Source: an uncultured Planctomycetota bacterium
GTDB taxonomy: Bacteria; Planctomycetota; UBA1135; GCA-002686595
NCBI GenBank assembly: GCA_903829565.1
Contig: CAIKQM010000210.1
Coordinates: 1-10,637 of the forward strand
Length of the DNA stretch: 10,637 nucleotides
Direction: 5' to 3'
Position numbers and translations under genes: made by a program. The stretch's first letter is position 1; every line of letters begins with the position of its first letter. Shown here one piece after another: positions 1 to 6,896 of this stretch. The notes under the pieces were generated by a model. The model saw only the letters and a program-made list of their open reading frames with translations. It did not search any database and was not told where the DNA came from.

Positions 1-613
1 CGCAGCACGCACGCTGGGCGTCGAGTTCAGCGAAGAGCCCGGCGAGGCCGCGTTCTACGGCCCGAAGATCGACTTCGTGGTGCGCGATGTGATCGGCCGC
101 AGCTGGCAGTTGGGTACTGTGCAGGTGGACTACAACGGTCCCGTGCGCTTTGACTTGACGTACACAGGTGCCGACAACCAACGGCACCGTCCCGTGATGA
201 TCCATCGCGCGCCCTTCGGCAGCATGGAACGCTTCGTGGGGGTCTTGATCGAGCACTTCGGTGGCCGCTTCCCGTTCTGGCTTGCGCCGGTGCAGATCGC
301 GGTGATCCCCATTCGTGAGGAGCACGCACCGTACTGCCAAGAGTTGGAAGCTCAATTGAAGGCCGAAGGCTTCCGCGTGGACGCCATGCTGGAGGCCAGT
401 CACATGAACAACAAGATCAAGCAAGCGCAGCGTGAGCGCGTGCCGTTCATGTTGGTGGTGGGCGAGCGTGAGGCGGCCGAAAAGACGGTCACTGTCCGCC
501 GCCGTGACACGCGCGAACAGGAGACCATCCCGTTCGATCAGTTCTTTGCCTTGGTGCGGGATCTACGCAACCGTCGCCGGCTGGATCTGGGCGAGGCTGT
601 CAAGCCTAGTTGA
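1..613 (+). CDS. thrS: Threonyl-tRNA synthetase, C-terminal part (5' end outside window)
   Basis: This cytoplasmic class II aminoacyl-tRNA synthetase charges tRNA-Thr with threonine. The frame is open from base 2, so 203 C-terminal residues are visible of a protein usually near 640. The fragment starts in the catalytic core (EAAFYGPKIDF, then WQLGTVQVDYN). Next comes VMIHRAPFGSMERF, which holds the last zinc-ligand histidine and the class II motif 3 arginine. From FPFWLAPVQIAVIPI to the end it is the anticodon-binding domain. The stop is TGA at 611-613. It is the only plus-strand gene and faces oleD tail to tail with 8 nt between stop codons, so it is a housekeeping neighbour and not part of the lipid locus. 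The APFGSMERF and anticodon-domain wording resembles Verrucomicrobia/Planctomycetes enzymes from memory. The identity is secure. Confidence 0.97.
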   Translation, partial: AARTLGVEFSEEPGEAAFYGPKIDFVVRDVIGRSWQLGTVQVDYNGPVRFDLTYTGADNQRHRPVMIHRAPFGSMERFVGVLIEHFGGRFPFWLAPVQIAVIPIREEHAPYCQELEAQLKAEGFRVDAMLEASHMNNKIKQAQRERVPFMLVVGEREAAEKTVTVRRRDTREQETIPFDQFFALVRDLRNRRRLDLGEAVKPS

Positions 614-621
614 CAGGTGTT

Positions 622-1632
622 TCAGGTGTCGACCTCGCGTAGCCAGCGCACTGCATCAGCAGTCGCGGCCGCGAGGTCGACTTGTTCCTGATAACCGAAA
701 TCGCGTTGGGCTGGGCCCATGCTGTACGTGTGCGACAGGGCCAATTGCATGGCGGTGAAGCGTGTGATCGGCGGTTCACCCCTGAGGCCTAGGCCGCTCC
801 AGCAAGTTTCGGCCAGCGCACCTGCGCTGCGCGCCAGCCACAGGGGGATAGGGCCGCGTGACGTAGGCCAATGCAGTTCGCGGCACAGCTGGTCGAGCCA
901 ATCCCACAAGCACACCGATTCGGTTTGGTTGATGAAGTAGGCCTGCCCGGCATGTGCGGCCGCGGGATGCAGCCGGTCCATGGCTTGCACATGCGCGTGC
1001 GCAGCATTGGTCACATGGCAGAGGGACACGCGGTTGGTGCGCGTGCCTACTGCAAAGAGCTTGCGGCGCTGCGCGCGCATGGCCACGCGCGGCAAAAGGT
1101 GCGGATCACCATGACCAAAGATCAGGTGCGGGCGCAGGATGACCGTTGTGAGCTCGGGACCATGCGCGGCTTGCACAAGTTGCTCGGCTTCGGCTTTGCT
1201 CCACGCGTAGGCCGAGACGGACTGCTTCGAGAGCGTCTCCAACGCGAGCGGAAGACGATTGTCTGCCTCGAGATGGTCGCGTCCATCAAAGCACACTGAC
1301 GGCGACGAGGTGTGCACTAGCTTGCTGATACCGGCTGCACGCACCGCGCGCACCACGCTGCGCGTGCCGGCAATGTTCGTGTGCGCGTAGTCGGCCTTGG
1401 GGCCCCAAATGCCGGCCTTGGCAGCCACATGGAACACTCCATCACAGCCGCGCATCGCCTCGGACAGTTTCAGCTCATCTGTCAAGTTTCCTTGCACGCT
1501 CTGCGCGCCAGACTGCTCCACAGCAGGGTGCTTGGTGCGCGAATACGAGACCACCTCATCGCCCCGGGCGCGCAAGCGCCGCACGATCTCCAGACCCAGG
1601 AAACCGCCACCGCCAGTGACTAGGTAGCGCAT
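622..1632 (-). CDS. oleD: OleD: NADPH-dependent 2-alkyl-3-ketoalkanoate reductase (extended SDR)
   Basis: The protein has 336 residues, normal for the extended short-chain dehydrogenase / 3beta-HSD-like family that contains OleD. The N-terminus carries the Rossmann motif VTGGGGFLG (residues 5-13), and the active site shows a YxxxK pair at Y142 and K146 after a serine-rich HTSSPS stretch near residues 107-112. In characterised olefin pathways OleD reduces the keto group of the OleA product, a 2-alkyl-3-ketoalkanoic acid, to the 3-hydroxy acid used by OleC. The ATG at 1630-1632 has a clean AAGGAG ribosome binding site and overlaps the oleC end by 13 nt. It is the last gene of the operon, and its final 20 codons contain the thrS terminator hairpin. 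By fold alone it could be another sterol-type SDR; adjacency to oleC and oleB decides the call. Confidence 0.85.
   Translation of the reverse strand: MRYLVTGGGGFLGLEIVRRLRARGDEVVSYSRTKHPAVEQSGAQSVQGNLTDELKLSEAMRGCDGVFHVAAKAGIWGPKADYAHTNIAGTRSVVRAVRAAGISKLVHTSSPSVCFDGRDHLEADNRLPLALETLSKQSVSAYAWSKAEAEQLVQAAHGPELTTVILRPHLIFGHGDPHLLPRVAMRAQRRKLFAVGTRTNRVSLCHVTNAAHAHVQAMDRLHPAAAHAGQAYFINQTESVCLWDWLDQLCRELHWPTSRGPIPLWLARSAGALAETCWSGLGLRGEPPITRFTAMQLALSHTYSMGPAQRDFGYQEQVDLAAATADAVRWLREVDT
628..686 (+). terminator. Putative intrinsic terminator of thrS, embedded in the 3' end of oleD
   Basis: Bases 628-681 fold into one long hairpin. GTCGACCTCGCG (628-639) pairs perfectly with CGCGAGGTCGAC (670-681). 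Inside it, GCC 642-644 pairs with GGC 667-669, GCG 646-648 with CGC 664-666, and ACTGC 650-654 with GCAGT 659-663, around an ATCA loop. This gives 23 base pairs. All unpaired stem bases (640-641, 645, 649) are on the left arm. It begins 14 nt after the thrS stop and is followed on the plus strand by TTGTT, a short, imperfect T tract. The minus-strand side has no T run, so it looks directional, serving thrS. It lies wholly inside the oleD reading frame. The pairing is seen directly; the terminator role is inferred. Confidence 0.6.
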
Positions 1633-3257
1633 GGGGCTGCTCCTTCAGGCTTGGTAGGGGAGACCCGTCGACTGGCCCATTCCTTCAAGTCCTCATTGCG
1701 GATCTTGGCATTGTGACGCACATCGAGGGGAAATGTGGACTTCCACAGCACCTGCTGCGGCACAACCCACGGGCTACGCGCCGCCTGTCCACTTTGTTTG
1801 ACAAGCTCGAGGACCTCTAGGCCACTATGCCGGGCGTCTGTGCAGTGATCGCTAGGTTGAAGGACTAGCACAGGCACTTCAGCACCGACGGGGCCTACGC
1901 CCACATACGCGGCGCGTCGCACGGCTGGGTGCTGCTGCGCGCACAGTTGCATGGGTACATTGGGAATCACTCCCATGCTTGTCTCCAGAGCATGTGCGGA
2001 TCGACCCACGAACCACAAGCGCTGTTGCTCATCGATCCAACCCAGATCGCCCATGCGATGCCACGTGCCGTTGGCGCCAGCCACCTTTGCGCGAGCAGTC
2101 GCTGTCGGCAGACCGGTGTAGTGACGAGTGACCTGCGGCCCACGCACCAGCACTTCACCCACAGTACCTGCAGGCAGCAGCTGGAGATCCGCTTCCGAGT
2201 GAAGCGGCTCCACACTGCGTCGTGCGATGACGAGTTCGATGCCAGGCGCGACTGTACCTACGCACACACCAGCACCCGAGTGTGCTTGCGTTCGCAAGGC
2301 TTGGATCGCAGCCCCGGTGATGGTGGCTACAGGCAGTGCTTCCGTCGCACCGTAGGGCGTGTGGATCTCTGCCTCAGGAGCCACGCGCTGCATCTGTGCG
2401 ATGAGTTCCGGTTCAATCGGCGCTCCCGCGACGAGGATGTTGCGCAAGTGAGGCAGTGTGGCCTTTCGGGCTACCAACCACGGTGCTACACGCGCCCAAA
2501 CGGCAGGCGAGCCAAAGGCGTACGTTGCTTGGTGCTGGACGGCCGCCTGCACGATCCACTCGGGACGGCAGCGCCCGGGGTGTGACGGATCGATACGCGG
2601 GAAGACGGTGGTCGTGCCCAGTGCCGCGTCAAATAGAGCGAACAAGGGGAAGCAGGCCAGGTCGATGTCGCCCGGTGCGAAACCGTACATCAGCCGCAAG
2701 GCCTCTACTTGGGCCGCGAAGTTGCCGTGCGTGTAGCTGACTCCCTTCGCGGGGCCTGTGGAACCCGAGGTGTACAGCACCGCTGCTTCCTCATCTTGCG
2801 CGTGACCCTCACCGGGCGGCAGCGGTGTCGCGGTACGTGCTAGACGCGTGAGCGAACGATGGAAAGGCAGGTGGCCTACTACTAGCCGCATGCGCAGGCA
2901 TGACAGTGTGCGTCGCCACGCATGCGACGCGAGCACGGCTGCTGGTACTCCGATCAATGCCTGTGGTTGGGCTAGAGCCAAGGCTTGCATGGCCTTGCCG
3001 ATGCCCATGCCGGGATCGATGAGCACTGGTACCGATCCCAAGCGCAGGAGTGCGAACATCAACGCGACAAGCTCGCGTCCGGGGCGCACAAAGACAGCTA
3101 CCCGCTGCTTGGGTTGCAGGCCCACCGCCTGCAGCGCCCCGGCGTAGCGAGCTACGAGAGCTTCCAGCTCGGCATAGGTCGTGCGCTGGTGCTGTGCGTC
3201 GATGATGGCCGCACGCTCGGGCTGGTTGTGCGCGTGCTGCCACAACGCACGCGACAC
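1620..3257 (-). CDS. oleC: OleC: beta-lactone synthetase (ANL-superfamily AMP ligase)
   Basis: OleC activates a 2-alkyl-3-hydroxyalkanoic acid with ATP and closes it to a beta-lactone. From the GTG at 3255-3257 the product has 545 residues, close to known OleC proteins as I recall them. Adenylation motifs appear in order: P-loop YTSGSTGPAKG (162-172), FPLFALFD (203-210), YGATEA (302-307), MGDLGW (402-407), and the C-terminal DVRHNAKI (512-519) that I associate with OleC, carrying the presumed catalytic lysine. The start is uncertain. The frame stays open to an ATG at 3500, but that would overlap oleB by 187 nt with an arginine- and proline-rich stretch unlike OleC. No ATG, GTG or TTG lies just after the oleB stop. 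An ATT at 3309-3311 is preceded 7 nt upstream by GAGG and would give 563 residues. The gene ends 13 nt inside oleD. Confidence 0.9.
   Translation of the reverse strand: MSRALWQHAHNQPERAAIIDAQHQRTTYAELEALVARYAGALQAVGLQPKQRVAVFVRPGRELVALMFALLRLGSVPVLIDPGMGIGKAMQALALAQPQALIGVPAAVLASHAWRRTLSCLRMRLVVGHLPFHRSLTRLARTATPLPPGEGHAQDEEAAVLYTSGSTGPAKGVSYTHGNFAAQVEALRLMYGFAPGDIDLACFPLFALFDAALGTTTVFPRIDPSHPGRCRPEWIVQAAVQHQATYAFGSPAVWARVAPWLVARKATLPHLRNILVAGAPIEPELIAQMQRVAPEAEIHTPYGATEALPVATITGAAIQALRTQAHSGAGVCVGTVAPGIELVIARRSVEPLHSEADLQLLPAGTVGEVLVRGPQVTRHYTGLPTATARAKVAGANGTWHRMGDLGWIDEQQRLWFVGRSAHALETSMGVIPNVPMQLCAQQHPAVRRAAYVGVGPVGAEVPVLVLQPSDHCTDARHSGLEVLELVKQSGQAARSPWVVPQQVLWKSTFPLDVRHNAKIRNEDLKEWASRRVSPTKPEGAAPCAT
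1640..1645 (-). promoter_or_regulatory. Shine-Dalgarno site of oleD
   Basis: AAGGAG on the minus strand sits 7 nt before the oleD ATG, inside the last codons of oleC. It is among the strongest ribosome binding sites in the operon and fixes the oleD start, so oleD can be initiated independently of coupling. Confidence 0.75.
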
Positions 3258-3313
3258 ATCGACACGCTGCGGCAGCTCGGGGAGCGTCGGTCCTGTGAGT
3301 TGCGCGCGAATGG

Positions 3314-4279
3314 CTAGACCTCGTGGGTAGCTACTTCCCGCCCGCCCAACACGTGATCGATGGCTGCGTGCACGAGGTTCGGTGCCTCTTCGGGGATGAG
3401 ATGTCCCACATGCAGGCCTTGGACAACAAACGCCTGAGGGAGCTCGCGCTCGAAGCGCTGGCGGAAGCGCGGTGTGAAGCACCAATCTTGCTCGCCCCAA
3501 GCGAGCGCCACGGGCTTGTCACGCCAATAGGACAGTGATTGTTCCACCGCGCGCAGTTCCGGCATGGTGGGGTGAGCAGCGTGCATCGGGATGTCTTCCA
3601 CAAAGGCGCGTACCGCACGACGGCCGGCCATGTCGCGAGTGGGCATCATGTAGGCCGCGCGCACTTCCGGACTCATGTGACGCGGATCGGCCACACCCAA
3701 CCAAGGCAGCAGACCCGCGAACGCATTGCAGCGCTCGACCAAGAAGGGCCCAAGACCCCACTTGGCGCGACATAGTGCAATGCGCCACGGCATGTCACGC
3801 GTCGGGAAGGCGCCGGTGTTCGTCAGCACCAACTTGGCATAGCGCGCTGGATCGCGTCGTGCGGCGGCCAAACCAATCGCACCACCCCAGTCATGCACCA
3901 CCAAGGTGATGCGCTCCAGATTCAGGTGCCGTACCAGAGCCGCAAGGTTCTCGGCATGATCGCTGAGACGGGCGGGGAAAGTGATGGAACGCTGGGATAA
4001 GCCGCATCCCAGATGATCCACGGCGATGATGCGCTGATGCTTGGCATAGCGCGCGATCACATGGCGCCACATGAAGGACCACGTGGGATTGCCGTGCACA
4101 CATACGATGGTCTCGGGCTGCGACGCTGCGCTCGGCGTGGCCGGTCCTTCATCCACATAGTGCATCCACCCATGCGGCGTTTCGAAGGCCTTTGGCGTGT
4201 ACGGCCATAGCGAGTGCACGTCTCCGAGCCGTGCGCGAGCTTCCGTCAAGAATGTTTGACGCGTGATGGGCGTGGTCAT
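3314..4279 (-). CDS. oleB: OleB: beta-lactone decarboxylase (haloalkane dehalogenase-like alpha/beta hydrolase)
   Basis: OleB decarboxylates the OleC beta-lactone to a long-chain cis-alkene, the last pathway step. The product has 321 residues, typical of the haloalkane-dehalogenase-like family. Visible are the oxyanion-region motif HGNPTWSFMW (62-71), the nucleophile elbow VVHDWGG with Asp130, WGEQD with the probable acid Asp265, and HVGHLIPEE with the base His293. The ATG at 4277-4279 forms an ATGA overlap with the upstream PPTase stop, which settles the start over an upstream ATG at 4357. The first codons, MTTPITRQTF, have only a weak GGGGA 7 nt before them, so translation is probably coupled. 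By sequence alone it could pass for a dehalogenase; adjacent oleC and oleD make OleB far more likely. OleB, OleC and OleD are known to form a multi-enzyme assembly. Confidence 0.9.
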   Translation of the reverse strand: MTTPITRQTFLTEARARLGDVHSLWPYTPKAFETPHGWMHYVDEGPATPSAASQPETIVCVHGNPTWSFMWRHVIARYAKHQRIIAVDHLGCGLSQRSITFPARLSDHAENLAALVRHLNLERITLVVHDWGGAIGLAAARRDPARYAKLVLTNTGAFPTRDMPWRIALCRAKWGLGPFLVERCNAFAGLLPWLGVADPRHMSPEVRAAYMMPTRDMAGRRAVRAFVEDIPMHAAHPTMPELRAVEQSLSYWRDKPVALAWGEQDWCFTPRFRQRFERELPQAFVVQGLHVGHLIPEEAPNLVHAAIDHVLGGREVATHEV

Positions 4280-4881
4280 GCCGCGGTCCCCGTATGGTCG
4301 AGCCTGTGCCAATGGATGGAGGTCGTGGCGGGGCCATCGTGAGAGATAGCTGCCCACATCGAATCAGCCTGTACTTGGTGCACCTGATGATCACGTCCGC
4401 GGTGATGCACCCAAAGTGTGTACGCATCACCCACAGCGGTCAAAGCGCACTGCGACAGCTCCAGCAGGCCTACGCCCTGCTTCTTGAGCACGGCTTCTTT
4501 CGCAGTCCAAATGCGGAAGGCGTTGGACCAGCTGAAACCGCCCAAGAGTTCGAGTTCATCGCGGGTGCACATGCGCGGCACCAGTTCATCGCGGCGTGGT
4601 GCGATGTCTTCCACATCCACACCCACACGGAACGGTGCGCAGACTGCGGCCGCAGTCAACTTGCTGTGGCTGCGCGAGCGGTGCCAACCTTCATGCGGTA
4701 GGGGCGCACCGTGCTCGTCATGTTGCTCGTTGGGTAGCTGGAGGTGCAGGCGCTGCTGACACCAGTCCATGGCTGTGTGCGACAACTGTCTGCGTGCCTC
4801 TACACCCGCGCGTCCGGCCTCCGATGCTAGAGCGTCCGGTCCGCGCACCAAGCACACCCACAGCTGCGCGACAGAGGTCAC
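4276..4881 (-). CDS. 4'-phosphopantetheinyl transferase (Sfp/AcpT type)
   Basis: This enzyme transfers phosphopantetheine from CoA to the serine of a carrier protein, probably the ACP encoded in the same operon (Ser40 of that protein). The product has 201 residues. The magnesium-binding motif VGVDVED (86-92, with D89 and E91) and the second motif WTAKEAVLKK (125-134, with K128 and E129) are intact, and an upstream SHSKLT (71-76) matches the histidine-containing segment of the family. I chose the GTG at 4879-4881 because it makes a GTGA overlap with the fabI stop. The frame stays open to 5130, but those extra 83 residues lie antiparallel-free inside fabI and are cysteine- and arginine-rich without any domain. 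The C-terminal third is histidine-rich (for example IHWHRLDH). A cluster-specific PPTase suggests the housekeeping AcpS does not serve this ACP well. Confidence 0.88.
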   Translation of the reverse strand: MTSVAQLWVCLVRGPDALASEAGRAGVEARRQLSHTAMDWCQQRLHLQLPNEQHDEHGAPLPHEGWHRSRSHSKLTAAAVCAPFRVGVDVEDIAPRRDELVPRMCTRDELELLGGFSWSNAFRIWTAKEAVLKKQGVGLLELSQCALTAVGDAYTLWVHHRGRDHQVHQVQADSMWAAISHDGPATTSIHWHRLDHTGTAA

Positions 4882-5699
4882 GCGGGATCCGGGCGCACGG
4901 CACGCCGTACAAGGTCGCGATCGAAGTAGTTCACGCTCATACCCGCATCGAGGACCACGGATTGAGCATTGAGTCCGGAGCTTCGAGGGGACAGCAAGAA
5001 GAGAGCTGTGTCGCCCACTTCTTCCGTGGCCAGGGCCTTCTTGCGCAGCGTGGCCTGTTCGGCAAAGAGATAGCTTTCGAGATAGCCAGGAATGCCCGCA
5101 GAGGCCGACGTTTTCAGGAGACCAGGGCACAGTGCATTGAAGCGGATTCCGCGCGCCGCAAAGCTCTTGGCAAGGAATACGACCGCTGCATCTAGCGCGG
5201 CCTTGATCGGCGCCATGTAGCCGTAGTTCTCACTCGCCATCCGTGTGGTCGAGATGGAGATCGTGATGACCGATGCTTGGTCGGCAAGCCGTCCTTGCAG
5301 TGCTTGGGCGAGTGCCATCAAGCTGAAGCAGGAGATGTCGATGGCCTGCAGGAAATCTTGACGCGCCGTGGCGTGAAAAGGACGCGGTGAGCCGTCCTCC
5401 ATAGGGCGGTAGTGGGCAAAGGCGATCGAGTGCACAAGGCCGTGCAGCACCACTTGTTCAGCGTGCAGACTCTGCGCCAGAGCATCGATGGAGGCCTGTT
5501 GCTCGACGTCGCACAAGTACACCCGGCTCTGTGGAGCGAGCTTAGTCAACTCCGCTTGACGCTCAGGCGCACGCACCGTCCAAATGACCTGCGCGCCAGC
5601 CTCCAACAGCTTCTTGCCAATGTGCCAAGCGACACTCTTCTTGTTCTTGAAGCCGGTCACAAGCACCGTCTTGCCGGCGAGTCCCAACCAGTCGTTCAC
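4878..5699 (-). CDS. fabI: FabI-type enoyl-ACP reductase
   Basis: The 273-residue product is an SDR of the divergent FabI class, which reduces the trans-2 double bond of enoyl-ACP. Support includes VTGFKNKKSVAWHIG (residues 14-28), with the FabI-type long nucleotide loop, LCDV around Asp64, and HSIAFA (90-95). The catalytic segment NYGYMAPIK has Tyr159, Met162 and Lys166 spaced as Tyr156, Met159 and Lys163 of E. coli FabI. CPGLLKTSASAGI (191-203) matches the FabI substrate-loop region. Oddly, the position equivalent to E. coli Tyr146 is Ile149, so it is a divergent paralogue and its substrate may not be the ordinary enoyl-ACP. The start is GTG at 5697-5699 in a GTGA overlap with fabZ, with GGAGG four bases upstream. 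The C-terminus runs into the PPTase start. Confidence 0.88.
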   Translation of the reverse strand: MNDWLGLAGKTVLVTGFKNKKSVAWHIGKKLLEAGAQVIWTVRAPERQAELTKLAPQSRVYLCDVEQQASIDALAQSLHAEQVVLHGLVHSIAFAHYRPMEDGSPRPFHATARQDFLQAIDISCFSLMALAQALQGRLADQASVITISISTTRMASENYGYMAPIKAALDAAVVFLAKSFAARGIRFNALCPGLLKTSASAGIPGYLESYLFAEQATLRKKALATEEVGDTALFLLSPRSSGLNAQSVVLDAGMSVNYFDRDLVRRAVRPDPA

Positions 5700-6154
5700 A
5701 CGCCCTCCGCAACGGAAGCGACTACAAAGCGTAGTCGGCAGACAGTGCGTCCAGCGCTCGTGATGATGGCCTTGCAGTAGCGGGCATTGGCCAAGCGCTC
5801 TTCGACAACCACCTCGGCGCGCAACGTTTCGCCGGGCTTGACGATGCTCTTGAAGCGCGCGTCTTCAATCTTCGTCAGCACCGGTACGGCGTCGTTGCTC
5901 ACCTTGGCTGAGCCCGGCTCCGAGAACAGGATCGCTGCACTTTGGAAAGAGAACTCGCAGACCAGCACACCGGGAAGCACCGGATGCCCCGGGTAGTGGC
6001 CTTGGAACGCATACAAGTCCGTGGGCACATCCCATTCGCTGGTGATGGCATCGTCACTGCGCGCTACTACGCGCGTTACATACAGGAACGGATCGCGATG
6101 CGGGATCGCCTGCATGATCGCGGCGCGATCCATGAGTGTGGTCTCAGATGCCAC
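5696..6154 (-). CDS. fabZ: FabZ-like (3R)-hydroxyacyl-ACP dehydratase
   Basis: This 152-residue single-hotdog protein is the size of FabZ and would dehydrate 3-hydroxyacyl-ACP to trans-2-enoyl-ACP. The N-terminal IMQAIPHRDPFLYV (13-26) is classic FabZ wording. The active-site helix region GHYPGHPVLPGVLVCEF holds His53 and Glu67 at the FabZ spacing of 14, followed by Gln71. The GTG at 6152-6154 is preceded by GGAGG with a 6-nt spacer and overlaps the fabG end by 11 nt. An ATG seven codons later (6131-6133) would also give a normal FabZ N-terminus but has no comparable ribosome binding site. The protein lies between the ketoreductase and enoyl reductase, as expected for one reductive cycle. A FabA-like isomerising ability cannot be judged from the sequence alone. 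Confidence 0.87.
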   Translation of the reverse strand: MASETTLMDRAAIMQAIPHRDPFLYVTRVVARSDDAITSEWDVPTDLYAFQGHYPGHPVLPGVLVCEFSFQSAAILFSEPGSAKVSNDAVPVLTKIEDARFKSIVKPGETLRAEVVVEERLANARYCKAIITSAGRTVCRLRFVVASVAEGV

Positions 6155-6896
6155 CGGTCACCTCCAGCGTCGTTCCATGGATGTAGGCCGCCTCGCGTGC
6201 GCACAGCATGAGCACCGCCCAGGCGACTTCGTCTGCGCTGCCAAAGCGTCCCACGGGCACCATGGAGAGGTGCTCCTTCTTGATCTCTTCCGGCAAGTCC
6301 GCAATCAGCTCGGTGTCAATGAAGCCCGGTGACACGCAGTTGACGGTGATCTTGCGTTTGCCCACTTCGCGTGCGAGTGAACGCATCAAGCCAATTTGAC
6401 CGGCCTTGGAGGCGGAGTAGTTGGCCTGCCCTTGGAAACCATGAGCACCAGCAGGGGATGTCACCATGACGATGCGCCCATAGCGCTTGCGCATCATGGC
6501 CAGAGTGGCGAACTTGCTCATGTAGAACGAACCGGCGAGGTTGGTCTGCAGGACCTCGTTCCATTGCTCCGGTGTCATCATGCCAACGATCTGGTCACGA
6601 CGAATGCCCGCGTTGTTGACGAGGATCTGCACCCCGTTGGGTGCATTCGTCTCCAGCATGCTCCAGAACGCTTCACAGGCAGCGTAGTCTCCTACGGCGA
6701 ACTTGCTGGTGTGCAGGCGATCGGCATGACTGGCACACTCTGCCTTGAGAGCTTCGGCCGCAGCCTCATTGCCTTGAAAGCTGGCCCAGACGGTGGCGCC
6801 TTCGGCTAGCAGAGCTTTGGTGATGGCGCGCCCGATTCCGCGCGTACCTCCCGTAACCACTGCCGTTTGGCCCGCAAATCGCCCTGTAGTACTCAT
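6144..6896 (-). CDS. fabG: FabG-type 3-oxoacyl-ACP reductase (SDR)
   Basis: The 250-residue product is a classical SDR of FabG type, reducing 3-ketoacyl-ACP with NADPH. It shows VTGGTRGIGRA (14-24) for the cofactor, NNAG (94-97), and the active site Ser147 in VTSPAG with Tyr160 and Lys164 in YSASK. The following GLMRSLAREV and VSPGFIDTE closely match FabG proteins. The ATG at 6894-6896 makes an ATGA overlap with the upstream flavoprotein gene and has GGAGG 7 nt before it. An in-frame ATG at 6926 would add ten residues within the upstream gene and is less likely. With the KAS, dehydratase and enoyl reductase it completes a chain-extension cycle. Nothing in the sequence distinguishes its chain-length preference from a housekeeping FabG. 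Confidence 0.9.
   Translation of the reverse strand: MSTTGRFAGQTAVVTGGTRGIGRAITKALLAEGATVWASFQGNEAAAEALKAECASHADRLHTSKFAVGDYAACEAFWSMLETNAPNGVQILVNNAGIRRDQIVGMMTPEQWNEVLQTNLAGSFYMSKFATLAMMRKRYGRIVMVTSPAGAHGFQGQANYSASKAGQIGLMRSLAREVGKRKITVNCVSPGFIDTELIADLPEEIKKEHLSMVPVGRFGSADEVAWAVLMLCAREAAYIHGTTLEVTGGI
6161..6165 (-). promoter_or_regulatory. Shine-Dalgarno site supporting the GTG start of fabZ
   Basis: GGAGG on the minus strand is followed by TGACCG and then the fabZ GTG at 6154, a 6-nt spacer. It lies in the codons for the LEVTGG end of FabG, so it could in part be a by-product of coding, but it favours this GTG over the ATG at 6133. Confidence 0.55.

Noticed and set aside
614..629. Direct repeat CAGGTGT at 614-620 and 623-629 across the two stop codons
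   Set aside because: Only two 7-bp copies, with no associated mobile element or further units; most likely chance.
3258..3500. Longer oleC starting at ATG 3500
   Set aside because: It would overlap oleB by 187 nt and add an arginine-, proline- and cysteine-rich stretch unlike any adenylating enzyme N-terminus.
3314..4279. Reading the alpha/beta hydrolase as a haloalkane dehalogenase
   Set aside because: The fold and catalytic residues are shared with dehalogenases, but direct linkage to oleC and oleD makes OleB the better call.
4280..4357. Longer oleB starting at ATG 4357
   Set aside because: The 26 extra residues lie inside the PPTase gene; the ATGA overlap at 4276-4279 and the family length favour the shorter form.
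4882..5130. Longer PPTase starting at 5130
   Set aside because: The extra 83 residues are out of frame with fabI and have no PPTase character; the GTG overlapping the fabI stop gives a normal-length protein.
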